Origin: Candidatus Zhuqueibacterota bacterium
GTDB taxonomy: Bacteria; BS750m-G25
Assembly: GCA_016783505.1 (NCBI GenBank)
Contig: JADHWK010000001.1
Location: 1 to 64,000, forward strand
DNA length: 64,000 nucleotides
Direction of reading: 5' to 3'
This document shows, piece by piece, positions 49,926 to 59,186 of the stretch; the stretch's first letter is position 1; every line of letters starts with the position of its first letter. Made by a program: the position numbers and the translations under genes. Under the pieces are notes generated by a model. That model ran no database searches. It saw only the letters and a program-made list of their open reading frames with translations, and was not told where the DNA came from.

Positions 49926-50247
49926 TTAACCTCCAAAGTATTTTACTCTTCCAAAAACTCATAGGAACAAGACTCATGTGGTTTAAAGTAAATAAGAATA
50001 TCAGCAGATCAGTAGGAAGGAGATCAGACTACCAAAATATCAGATTTCCATAGAATACTTCCAACCCGTTAATCCTCAAAGACCCACAGTTATTGTTACG
50101 CCTTTAATCTACAAAAATTATAATTTATTCACGACTTTTCATACTTGGAAATTTTCTGTCTCTTCATACCCTTGTCCCCCCATCTCCCCTGGTCCTTTGC
50201 TAACTTAGGGTTAATCGACAATCCCTTTAGCTAAACAGCTATGGGAA

Positions 50248-50955
50248 TTAAAATATTTCCATTTTCTTGAGGGCGTCCTGAGCCGCCCGCTGGCTGGCCT
50301 CCTTCTTGGTTCTCCCTCCCCCCTTACCGATTATACCCCCGCCAACATTCACTTCAATCAAAAAATATTTGTCGTTATCCGGGCCCCGTTCCTCCTTCAA
50401 GATATATATCGGGTCGGCCTCCCCCCTGGCGTGAAGATATTCAAGAAGAGTACTTTTGTAATTCCGGGTCGCCTTTGACTTCAACACCTCGCCTAAGTAA
50501 CGGAAGATAAGACGATGAATAACCCCCTCCGTTTCTTTGTATCCCCCATCCAGATACACCGCCCCCACTACCGCTTCCAGGGCGTCGCCCAGAATAGAAA
50601 GCCTCTGTCGCCCGCCCGTCTTCTCCTCCCCCCGGCCCAGAATCATAAACCGCCCCATATCAAGCTGAAGGGCCCTCCGGGCCAGATGCTTACGGCTTAC
50701 CAACAGGGCCTTGATCTGGGTCAGTTCCCCCTCATCTTTGTCAGGATATTTCTGGTAAAGAAAATCGGCGGCCGCCATGCCTATAACGGCATCCCCCAAA
50801 AACTCGAGCCTCTCGTTGAATCTATCCCCGTAGCTTTTTTCACCTTGGGGAGCGGAGCGGTGGATCAGGGCATGTTCCAGGTACCCCCGGTCCTTGAACC
50901 GATAGCCGAGCTCAGCCTCCAATTCCCCCAGCTTCGGAGATGAATCATTCACCAT
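50248..50955 (-). CDS. rnc: Ribonuclease III
   Basis: NERLEFLGDAVIGM; GDALEAVVGAVYLDGG; C-terminal dsRBD. Confidence 0.96.
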   Translation of the reverse strand: MVNDSSPKLGELEAELGYRFKDRGYLEHALIHRSAPQGEKSYGDRFNERLEFLGDAVIGMAAADFLYQKYPDKDEGELTQIKALLVSRKHLARRALQLDMGRFMILGRGEEKTGGRQRLSILGDALEAVVGAVYLDGGYKETEGVIHRLIFRYLGEVLKSKATRNYKSTLLEYLHARGEADPIYILKEERGPDNDKYFLIEVNVGGGIIGKGGGRTKKEASQRAAQDALKKMEIF

Positions 50956-50957
50956 GG

Positions 50958-52220
50958 CTATAAAAATCTCTTAAGGGCAAGGCAGGCGTTGTGTCCCCCA
51001 AAGCCGAAGGTGTTACTTAAGGCCACCCTCACAGGACAGGACACCGCTTGGTTGGGGGTGTAGTTGAGGTCACAGTTGGGATCGGGCACTTCGTAGTTGA
51101 TGGTGGGTGGGATCAAGGAATGCTTTATGGCGAGCACACAGGCAATGAACTCAATTCCCCCGGCGGCTCCCAGCAGGTGCCCGGTCATAGATTTAGTGGA
51201 GCTGATATGTACCCGATAGGCATAATCGCCAAAGACGGTTTTGATGGCTTCTGTCTCCAAGCGGTCGTTATAGTCGGTAGATGTACCGTGGGCGTTGATA
51301 TATTCTACATCGCTGGGCTTCAGCCCGCCGTCTTTTAGTGCCAACGCCATTGCCCGCACCGCCCCTTCCCCCCCTGGGGCCGGGGCCGTAATGTGATAGG
51401 CATCGGCCGTTAAGCCAATACCTACCAGCTCTGCTAAGATGTCCGCCCCCCTGCCCTGGGCGTGCTCCAGGGATTCTAAGACAACTATCCCCGCCCCCTC
51501 GCCCATGACAAACCCGTCCCGTTCCTTATCAAAGGGTCGCGAGGCCTGCTGGGGTTGGTGATTGCGGGTGGATATAGCCTTCATGGCGTTGAACCCGGCT
51601 ACCCCCATCCGGGTAATGGGGGCTTCTGCCCCCCCGGCCACCATCGCGTCGGCGTCCCCACGTTGGATGAGGATAGTGGCATCGGCGATGGCGTGGCTGG
51701 CGGTGGCGCAGGCGGAAACGGTGGAGTAATTGGGACCCTTAAGTTTATACTTCATGGAAATGTAACCAGGGGCGATGTCAGCGATTATCATGGGGATAAA
51801 AAATGGGCTGATCCGCCTCGGCCCGTGGGATTGTAATTTGATCACCTGATCCTCAAAGACGTACATACCGCCGATTCCGGAACCCACCACTACCCCGATC
51901 CGATCCAGGTCCTCCTTGTCAAGAACAAGCCCGGAGTCCTCAATGGCCTGAGCGGCCGCCGCCATGGCATAATGGGTGAAGGCGTCCATGCGCCTGGCTT
52001 CCTTGCGGTGGATGAAATCCTCAGGACAAAATCCCTTCACCTCAGCAGCGATCTGGGTGTCGAATCCGGTGGGATCAAACCTGGTGATGCGGTCAACCCC
52101 GCTCCTGCCGTGGATTAGCCCATCCCAAAAATCCTCCACGTTCAACCCCAGCGGGGTAACCGCACCCAATCCGGTAACCACCACCCGCCGATTCGATCTT
52201 CTGTGGGACCGATCAGCCAT
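50958..52220 (-). CDS. fabF: Beta-ketoacyl-ACP synthase II
   Basis: VVVTGLGAVTPLGLNVEDFWDGL; STVSACATASHAI; fab gene order. Confidence 0.96.
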   Translation of the reverse strand: MADRSHRRSNRRVVVTGLGAVTPLGLNVEDFWDGLIHGRSGVDRITRFDPTGFDTQIAAEVKGFCPEDFIHRKEARRMDAFTHYAMAAAAQAIEDSGLVLDKEDLDRIGVVVGSGIGGMYVFEDQVIKLQSHGPRRISPFFIPMIIADIAPGYISMKYKLKGPNYSTVSACATASHAIADATILIQRGDADAMVAGGAEAPITRMGVAGFNAMKAISTRNHQPQQASRPFDKERDGFVMGEGAGIVVLESLEHAQGRGADILAELVGIGLTADAYHITAPAPGGEGAVRAMALALKDGGLKPSDVEYINAHGTSTDYNDRLETEAIKTVFGDYAYRVHISSTKSMTGHLLGAAGGIEFIACVLAIKHSLIPPTINYEVPDPNCDLNYTPNQAVSCPVRVALSNTFGFGGHNACLALKRFL

Positions 52221-52242
52221 GATCTAAAGGCATTCCTTAATT

Positions 52243-52485
52243 TTATTCCTTGCTTTCCACCTTTTCCTTGAGATAGTTGACGGCATCCCCGACAGTGGTG
52301 ATCTTCTCGGCATCTTCATCGGGGATTTCGACCCCGAATTCTTCTTCAAACGCCATGACTAGCTCCACCGTATCCAGAGAATCGGCCCCCAAATCATCCA
52401 CAAAGTGGGCCTCGTTAGTCGCCTGAGCCGGGTCCACCCCTAACTGATCGACGATGATCTCCTTAACCCTGTCTTCTAAGGCCAT
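52243..52485 (-). CDS. acpP: Acyl carrier protein
   Basis: [35 protein letters not shown]. Confidence 0.97.
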   Translation of the reverse strand: MALEDRVKEIIVDQLGVDPAQATNEAHFVDDLGADSLDTVELVMAFEEEFGVEIPDEDAEKITTVGDAVNYLKEKVESKE

Positions 52486-52559
52486 GTCTACACCTCCTTT
52501 TCTTTCATTACTTCATTTCCTCTTCCTATATTTTAATGGTAGTCATCAGGTTGGGATAA

Positions 52560-52757
52560 ATGTTCTAAATCCATACCTAAATAAATCCGAAACTCGAATA
52601 TCGAAATCTCTCAGAGCCGTTGGCTCTACGAGCCATAGGCCGAAACAAACTCAAAATACAAATATCAAATGTTCAAAACGTTTAAATCGTATTGTTTTGG
52701 ATTTTGAGTTTTGGTAATTTGTATTTGTTTCGAGATTAGGATTTCGTGCTTCGAATT
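52560..52757. repeat. About 200-bp imperfect palindromic word repeat between acpP and fabG
   Basis: Left: ccgaaactcgaatatcgaaatctc..gaaacaaactcaaaatacaaat; right: aatttgtatttgtttcgagattaggatttcgtgcttcgaatt. Confidence 0.7.
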
Positions 52758-52759
52758 TT

Positions 52760-53503
52760 TTACATTACCATTCCCCCATCAATATGAACCACCTGGCCGG
52801 TGATATAGCTGGCATCTTCAGAGACCAAAAAGCGCACGGCACGGGCAACATCCTCAGGTTGTCCCGGCCGTTTCAGGGGAATTACCGTTAAGAAGGCCTC
52901 TTTAGCAGCTTCGGGCAGATCTTTGGTCATCTCGGTCTCAATATACCCCGGGGCCACCGCATTGACCCTAACCCCACGGGGGGCCAGTTCCTTGGCCAGG
53001 GATTTGGTCAGCCCGATGAGGCCCGCTTTGGATGCGGCGTAGTTGGTCTGACCGGCGTTCCCCATCACCCCGACAACGGAAGCGATGCTGACAATGACCC
53101 CTCCTCGCTGCTTCATCATAACCTTAGCCGCCGCCCGGCAACAATTGAAGGCTCCTTTTAAATTAACGGCGATTACCCGGTCCCAATCCTCCTCCCCCAG
53201 GCGAACGATGAGATTATCCCTGGTAATCCCGGCGTTATTCACCAGGATGTCAAGCCGGCCGTAGTCAGAGACTGCCCTTTCGATCATTTCCTGGGCCTGA
53301 CCGAAATCGGAGACATCGGTTTTCAGGGCCAGGGCCTTTCCCCCCAGCTCTTTCAGCTCCGATGCTACCCTCTCCGCTCCTTCTATATCAATGTCGGATA
53401 GGACGACAGTTGACCCGCAGGTGGCCAACTCCAGGGCAATGGCCCGGCCGATGCCCCGGCCCGCCCCGGTGACCACGGTCACCTGGTGCTTCAGATTACT
53501 CAT
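52760..53503 (-). CDS. fabG: 3-oxoacyl-ACP reductase
   Basis: VTGAGRGIGRAIAL; YAASKAGLIGLTKSLAKELAPRGVRVNAVAPGYIETEMT. Confidence 0.96.
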   Translation of the reverse strand: MSNLKHQVTVVTGAGRGIGRAIALELATCGSTVVLSDIDIEGAERVASELKELGGKALALKTDVSDFGQAQEMIERAVSDYGRLDILVNNAGITRDNLIVRLGEEDWDRVIAVNLKGAFNCCRAAAKVMMKQRGGVIVSIASVVGVMGNAGQTNYAASKAGLIGLTKSLAKELAPRGVRVNAVAPGYIETEMTKDLPEAAKEAFLTVIPLKRPGQPEDVARAVRFLVSEDASYITGQVVHIDGGMVM

Positions 53504-53542
53504 AACTCACCACAGATCATCACGGAATAACACAGATTACGA

Positions 53543-54469
53543 TTACTCCTGGAAAATATTTGCAATCTCCCCTACTGTCCCTACAGTCTGACAGGTCACC
53601 CCCCGGTCAATCCGTTTCAACAGCCCCTGTAGCACCCGTCCCGGTCCCACCTCATAAAATAGGTTAACCCCATCCCTGATCATATTCCCTACCGATTGAG
53701 CCCACCGAACCGGATGGGTTAACTGGGCAACGAGCAGATCCCGAATCTCTCCGGGTCCAGTTACCGGCCTCGCATTCACATTGGCGTAGACCGGAATTTT
53801 TGCCGGCCCGACGGAGGTCTGTTTCAGGGCTTCCCCCAGGCCCCTTCGGGCGTCCTCCATCAGTGGGGAATGAAAGGCCCCGGATACCACCAGCTCCTTT
53901 ACTATCCGGGCACCACTTTCCTCAGCCAGGGCCATGGCCCTATGAACCCCCGCAAGGGTACCTGAAATGACTATCTGTCCCGGGGAATTGAAGTTAGCAG
54001 ACTTAACCACCCCCTCCACTGAGGCCTCACCACAGAGGGCCTTTACCACCTCTTCGGTCAGCCCCATTACCGCCGCCATCGTCCCCAGATGATCCTCTCC
54101 CGCTTTTTGCATCAGCTCCCCCCGAAGTTTGACCAGAGTCAAGGCTTCCTCAAAATCTAAAGCGTCAGCACAGACTAAGGCTGAATATTCCCCCAGCGAA
54201 TGCCCGGCGGCAACGGCGGGTTTGATTCCCCGCTCCTTCAGAATTTCTGAGAGCACATAGCTGTGTACAAAGATGGCCGGCTGTGTGATCTTGGTTTGTT
54301 TCAGCTCCTCTTCGGGGCCTTCGAAAGAAATTTTTTTTAAATCAAAGCCCAAAAGATCAGAGGCTTTATCGTAAACCCGATGGGCAAAAGGGAATTTGTG
54401 GTAAAGATCCCTTCCCATTCCGACATATTGCGAAGCCTGTCCAGGAAAAAGAAAAGCGAGTTTGGTCAT
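53543..54469 (-). CDS. fabD: Malonyl-CoA:ACP transacylase
   Basis: LAFLFPGQASQYVGMGRDL; AAGHSLGEYSALVCA. Confidence 0.96.
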   Translation of the reverse strand: MTKLAFLFPGQASQYVGMGRDLYHKFPFAHRVYDKASDLLGFDLKKISFEGPEEELKQTKITQPAIFVHSYVLSEILKERGIKPAVAAGHSLGEYSALVCADALDFEEALTLVKLRGELMQKAGEDHLGTMAAVMGLTEEVVKALCGEASVEGVVKSANFNSPGQIVISGTLAGVHRAMALAEESGARIVKELVVSGAFHSPLMEDARRGLGEALKQTSVGPAKIPVYANVNARPVTGPGEIRDLLVAQLTHPVRWAQSVGNMIRDGVNLFYEVGPGRVLQGLLKRIDRGVTCQTVGTVGEIANIFQE

Positions 54470-54506
54470 GAGGGTAAAATCAGCAATTGTTTCTTTGGTC
54501 TTTTCC

Positions 54507-54587
54507 TTATTTCATTCCTGGAGGCAATATTCGAGCACTATGAACAACTGCCAAAACGTCTATTCTATCTGGTTTGATACGATAACC
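54507..54587 (-). pseudogene. C-terminal scrap of a RelE/ParE-like toxin
   Basis: Frame GYRIKPDRIDVLAVVHSARILPPGMK* overlaps the antitoxin 3' end out of frame. Confidence 0.65.
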
Positions 54588-54762
54588 CAAACTTTGCTCG
54601 GACTTCTTTCACATCCAGCGTCTGCCCGGAATCACTATCCAGCAAACCGGCTTCAATTGCCTGGCGCACATAGATTCTATACATGAGATCATCCCAACTA
54701 GCATCTTCAGATAAATCCTCTATCAGATGTTGAGCTTCTTTTTTCACACTAGCCGTTGTCAT
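54565..54762 (-). CDS. RelB-like antitoxin, orphan, inside the fab cluster
   Basis: MTTASVKKEAQHLIEDLSEDASWDDLMYRIYVRQAIEAGLLDSDSGQTLDVKEVRAKFGL. Confidence 0.65.
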   Translation of the reverse strand: MTTASVKKEAQHLIEDLSEDASWDDLMYRIYVRQAIEAGLLDSDSGQTLDVKEVRAKFGLSYQTR

Positions 54763-54912
54763 ATCATCACTCTCCTTTTATTAACTTGTATCTATGGTAG
54801 CTTTGGTAATAATTTAAATATGTCTTGAACGGAGATCACCGGAAATCCAAACGTTTTTCAGATTCCCATTCTCTAGTTTCTAATTTCTAGTTTCTGGTTA
54901 TAGTTTGTATTC

Positions 54913-55950
54913 TTACATTCTCACCAGGGCCGAACCCCAGGTGAACCCTCCCCCGAAGACCACCATCAAGCACAGATCCCCCTCCTTCAGCCGCCGGGCT
55001 TTGCGGGCCTCGTCCAAGGCGATGGGAATGGATGCGGACGAGGTGTTGCCGTAGCGTTCGATGTTCACAAACACCTTTTCCATGGGCATGCCCAGCCGCT
55101 TGGCGGTGGCCCGAATGATACGAATATTGGCCTGATGGGTGATCAAAAGATCAACCTGATCTTTCGTTATGCCCGTCTGCTCTAAGATTTTTATGGCCGC
55201 ATCCCCCATACACTGAACAGCCGATTTGAACACCTCCCGCCCCTTCATCTTGAGAAAATGCAGCCCTTCGTCTACGGTGCGGTGGCTGGCGGGGAATCGG
55301 GACCCCCCCCCGGGGGAGTATAGGAGATCGGCCAGGCTGCCGTCGCTCATCATATAGGTTCCCAGGATTCCCCGGGGGCCGTTGGCGGGCTTTAACAGAA
55401 CCGCACCAGCACCATCCCCAAACAAAACGCAGGTGGCCCGATCCTCCCAATCCGTCATTGAGGTTAAAATCTCAGCACCGATGACCAGGGCGTTCTTATA
55501 TCCCCGGGTCTGGATGAGGCTGTCGGCTAAAGCTAACCCATACACGAAGGCGGAGCAGGCGGCGCTGATGTCGAAGGCAACCGCCTTTTTCGCCCCGAGC
55601 TTGTCCTGAACATAGACGGCGGTGGCCGGAAACTTGGCATCCCCGGTAACCGTGCCCACCAGGAGCAAATCCACATCTCTGGGGTCCGTCTGGCCCTCTT
55701 CCAGGGCCTTCAGAGCCGCTTCAGTGCACAGATCCGAGTTGGCGGTCCCCTCCTCGACGATGAACCGGCTCTGAATACCGGTGCGCTCCCGAATCCACTC
55801 GTCCGTGGTGTCCACAATCTTTTCCAGATCCTGGTTGGTCAGCACCTTAGGGGGCACGGCCCTACCCGTGCCCACGATCATGGAATGGGCTTTATTCTTC
55901 TCAGGCAAATTGGTACTCCGGCCGGGACAACTGTTCCCGGATATGATCAT
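54913..55950 (-). CDS. fabH: Beta-ketoacyl-ACP synthase III (true start probably near 55880)
   Basis: GTGRAVPPKVLTNQDLEKIVDTTDEWIRERTGIQSR; FDISAACSAFVYGL. Confidence 0.95.
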   Translation of the reverse strand: MIISGNSCPGRSTNLPEKNKAHSMIVGTGRAVPPKVLTNQDLEKIVDTTDEWIRERTGIQSRFIVEEGTANSDLCTEAALKALEEGQTDPRDVDLLLVGTVTGDAKFPATAVYVQDKLGAKKAVAFDISAACSAFVYGLALADSLIQTRGYKNALVIGAEILTSMTDWEDRATCVLFGDGAGAVLLKPANGPRGILGTYMMSDGSLADLLYSPGGGSRFPASHRTVDEGLHFLKMKGREVFKSAVQCMGDAAIKILEQTGITKDQVDLLITHQANIRIIRATAKRLGMPMEKVFVNIERYGNTSSASIPIALDEARKARRLKEGDLCLMVVFGGGFTWGSALVRM

Positions 55951-56911
55951 TTATTTTTTCCCCTATCACCCTCAGGGTCATCATGATGGCGTTCTTAATA
56001 GCCAGGGGGGTGGAGGACCCGTGGCAGATGACGGTTATCCCCCGGATGCCCAGCAGGGGCACCCCCCCATATTCTTCGTAGTCAAAACGTTTCTTAACCC
56101 GGTGGAAGGTTGATTTCATCAACAGCGACCCCACCCGGGCGAAGGGGCTTTTTTTCACATCCTCCCGAAATTTACGGTTAATTAGCCGGGGGATACTCTC
56201 GGCAAACTTCAGCAGGATGTTGCCCACAAACCCATCGCAAACCATCACGTCCGCCCCCCCGGCGAGGATGTCTGTCCCCTCGACGTTACCCACAAAATTC
56301 AGGGGGCTTTTCTCAAACAGCCGATGGGCTTGGGTGATAAGGTCATCCCCTTTGGAACTCTCCTGGCCAATGTTGAGCAGGGCCACCCGGGGATCTTTCC
56401 TCTCCAAAATATGGCTTACGTAAATGCTCCCCATAGCCCCGAATTGGACCAGATTGCAGGGCTTCACCCTGGGATTAGCCCCCACGTCCAAAAGCAAGAC
56501 GGGGCCCCTCTCGCTGGGGATGAAGGCCCCGATCACGGGCCGGTGCACACCCGGTATTCTTCCCAGCTTGGTCAGCGAGGCCACCATCGCCGCCCCGGTG
56601 TTCCCAGCGCTGATGACCGCGTCCACCCTCCCTTCCCGATGGAGGCGAATTGCTTCTGTGATGGAAGAATCCCGCTTCTCCCTTATGACAGCGGTGGCCG
56701 CCTCGTGCATGCCCACCACCCCATCGGTATGGACAATCTCCAAACCTTCACCAGCCCACTCAAGATACCCCAGTTCCCGCCGGATGTCGGCCGCCCTACC
56801 GACCAAAACAATCCGGTGTCCCTCCCCCAGGGATTTCAGCGACTCTACCGCCCCAGCCACAACGGCTCCGGGGGCAAAATCCCCCCCCATAGCATCCAAA
56901 GCGATCCTCAC
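55901..56911 (-). CDS. plsX: Phosphate acyltransferase PlsX
   Basis: MRIALDAMGGDFAPGAVVAGAVESL; SAGNTGAAM. Confidence 0.96.
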   Translation of the reverse strand: MRIALDAMGGDFAPGAVVAGAVESLKSLGEGHRIVLVGRAADIRRELGYLEWAGEGLEIVHTDGVVGMHEAATAVIREKRDSSITEAIRLHREGRVDAVISAGNTGAAMVASLTKLGRIPGVHRPVIGAFIPSERGPVLLLDVGANPRVKPCNLVQFGAMGSIYVSHILERKDPRVALLNIGQESSKGDDLITQAHRLFEKSPLNFVGNVEGTDILAGGADVMVCDGFVGNILLKFAESIPRLINRKFREDVKKSPFARVGSLLMKSTFHRVKKRFDYEEYGGVPLLGIRGITVICHGSSTPLAIKNAIMMTLRVIGEKINDHIREQLSRPEYQFA

Positions 56912-56931
56912 GGCTCACCCCTCGGTTATAT

Positions 56932-57132
56932 TTATGTCTCCTTAGGGATGATCACCGACCGACCCCGATAATAGCCGCAGTTAGGACAAACCCGGTGGGG
57001 AAGCTTGGGCTCATGGCAGTTTGGACATTCGACCACCGTGGGCGGGGAGAGCTTCCAATGGGTCCTCCGCTTATCCCGCCTCGAGCGGGAAATCTTTCGT
57101 TTTGGTACAGCCACAGGTTCTCCTTCAATCAC
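56932..57132 (-). CDS. rpmF: 50S ribosomal protein L32
   Basis: [50 protein letters not shown]. Confidence 0.96.
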   Translation of the reverse strand: MIEGEPVAVPKRKISRSRRDKRRTHWKLSPPTVVECPNCHEPKLPHRVCPNCGYYRGRSVIIPKET

Positions 57133-57245
57133 AGAGTTGCGAACTCAACCCCTATCAGAAATTCCGAAAAATTTAAATACACATGACACTAAACTTTAGC
57201 AAAAAACCGTTGAAACGGTTATAAATGACGTTTTGTGTTTCGATC

Positions 57246-57266
57246 AACCCCGAAGCTTCGGGGTTA
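57246..57266. repeat. Perfect hairpin aaccccgaagcttcggggtt
   Basis: Self-complementary; member of the CCCGA..TCGGG hairpin group. Confidence 0.8.
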
Positions 57267-57424
57267 TTTATTATCAGTCAGGCGCCAGACCTATTTGAAC
57301 ACGATAGCCCCCGAATTTATTCGGGGGGTATATTTCGCACTAACAATAAAACCAACCAATTTATCGGTTTTCTTCACTGTACATTATGAAATTTACCAAA
57401 TTTCGGTAACTAGCAAATTTTAAA

Positions 57425-57928
57425 TCAATCCTTTTGCAGCAATTCTTCCAACCCCTTCCAGCGGGGATCAACCGGTCTTTCCCTACAGGCGCATGATTCT
57501 CGGTTAAGGTTCGCCCCGCACTGGGGACACAGGCCTCGACAGTCCTCCTTGCAGAGATGTTTGGAAGGAAGGGCAAGCATCAGGGCTTCCCTGACATCCC
57601 CGCTGAGGTCAATCTCTGAAGTCTGGGGTTTTGACCATCTCACCTCCCCGTTTGGGGGGGAATCAAAATCCCTCGGTGAAGGGAAAAAAACGATGTCAAT
57701 TTTCCCTTCTATACTCCGGTTAAAGAGCTCCAGACAGCGGTCGCAGGTGAATGACCCCGAGGCTTCCGCAGAGAGTCTGACCAGTAGTTGATCCCCGCCC
57801 TTGTCAATGCGGATGTCTGCCTGTAGGTTTCCCTTAAAAAACTCTTCCGGAAGCCCAACCTGGGAGCAGGGAATGGTAAATCGAAACCGGTTGACCCCTT
57901 CTTTCAGCTCTCCAAGTTTAATTTTCAT
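57425..57928 (-). CDS. YceD/DUF177 family protein
   Basis: Position before rpmF; CDRCLELFNRSIEG; CKEDCRGLCPQCGANLN. Confidence 0.92.
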   Translation of the reverse strand: MKIKLGELKEGVNRFRFTIPCSQVGLPEEFFKGNLQADIRIDKGGDQLLVRLSAEASGSFTCDRCLELFNRSIEGKIDIVFFPSPRDFDSPPNGEVRWSKPQTSEIDLSGDVREALMLALPSKHLCKEDCRGLCPQCGANLNRESCACRERPVDPRWKGLEELLQKD

Positions 57929-58009
57929 TGGGAGTTAATTTAATACATAAAACCCAAATAGTCAAGAATTTTTTGGGGAATTCCAGATAAGATAAAAATC
58001 TCAAAAACA

Positions 58010-58037
58010 AAAAACCCCATCGTTGAATGGGGCCTTC
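58010..58037 (-). terminator. Candidate intrinsic terminator
   Basis: CCCCATtcaacgATGGGG then TTTTTTG on the minus strand. Confidence 0.55.
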
Positions 58038-58098
58038 TTTCTGAATGTAGCCGCAGGCTTTCGGACAGGAGCCCGACTGACATGCCTGCGCCCTGTCA

Positions 58099-58122
58099 GG
58101 TCAGTCAGGCGCCTGACTGACG
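58099..58122. repeat. TCAGTCAGGCGCCTGACTGA palindrome
   Basis: Perfect 20-nt palindrome; variants at 155, 3533, 39104, 39304, 42253, 57273, 61758. Confidence 0.85.
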
Positions 58123-58188
58123 CATGAATGAATGGTATCCTCGCACCCATAAAGGGTGCGGCTTTTCATGGTAATCCCTCCTTGAATG

Positions 58189-58938
58189 TTAGAAATTCAA
58201 AATTAGTACTCCATTTATCAAAATACCACTTGCATCAACGTCATATCCCAATTCATTCTTCGCAGCCCATTTCATATATATATAAGTAGCATCAATCGAG
58301 AAGTTAAAATCCTCATTTATTTCCACTTCCACACTAAAATAGGTTTGGACAGGGATTAAGCCTTTTTTATAGGAATATCCCTCGTGGGCAAATCCATCAA
58401 TTATTGTTCTCACATGTGAATAACGCATTTTAGTCCAGCCGGGTCCCGTCCCGACACCAAAAGAAAAACCATACAATCTATTCATAGTTAAATTATAGTT
58501 GAGGTTGAATAATAAGACATAAGCAATCAATTGGACCTTCTCAGTTTCTGTAGTAAGATAACTTGGGTTTTCAACGTAAGGTCTTTTCTCTGTAAGTGAT
58601 TTATGGGGATCATTTTCTTGAATTGAGTCAGTGAAATAGTTAAAAGAAATTATATAATTCAATTTATCATAGAAATGTTTTTTCTTAAAAATTATTTTTG
58701 CAATAAAGTCTTTGTCTCCATCAAATTTACCGGCCTTATAAGGAATAAAATATCTATTCGCATCTTCCATCCAAGGTTTATAATACCCCATTCCAATAGC
58801 AAATTTAAAGGGAAGTTTTACGCTTTTCTTTTCAATCTCTGTGTCTTTATCCTGAGCGCCTAGAGAATCAGAAAATAAAACTAATAACAACAACTTGATG
58901 ACCAAAAGAATTCTAATATGCTTCACTATCGGAGACAT
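58189..58938 (-). CDS. Secreted, outer-membrane beta-barrel-like hypothetical protein
   Basis: Signal peptide-like N-terminus; alternating amphipathic strands ending in NGVLILNF. Confidence 0.5.
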   Translation of the reverse strand: MSPIVKHIRILLVIKLLLLVLFSDSLGAQDKDTEIEKKSVKLPFKFAIGMGYYKPWMEDANRYFIPYKAGKFDGDKDFIAKIIFKKKHFYDKLNYIISFNYFTDSIQENDPHKSLTEKRPYVENPSYLTTETEKVQLIAYVLLFNLNYNLTMNRLYGFSFGVGTGPGWTKMRYSHVRTIIDGFAHEGYSYKKGLIPVQTYFSVEVEINEDFNFSIDATYIYMKWAAKNELGYDVDASGILINGVLILNF

Positions 58939-59186
58939 GGACAGATTGAATTAATATTTCACCAAACAGGCAAATTCTTTACATCTCTATCTTATTGGCT
59001 AATTCTATTTCAGCAAAAGGAAAGAAAGTGCTAAATTTGAATTGTTAGTTTTCACCGCGTTAAAATAACTATTCTAAATTTAAAATTGACATTAACATAG
59101 AAAACTATAAAACGGATTCTTCATCAAATAGGTAAACATCCTTACGGATGTCACTCCCCGGAATTTTAACTACCCCCTTCCTCGAA

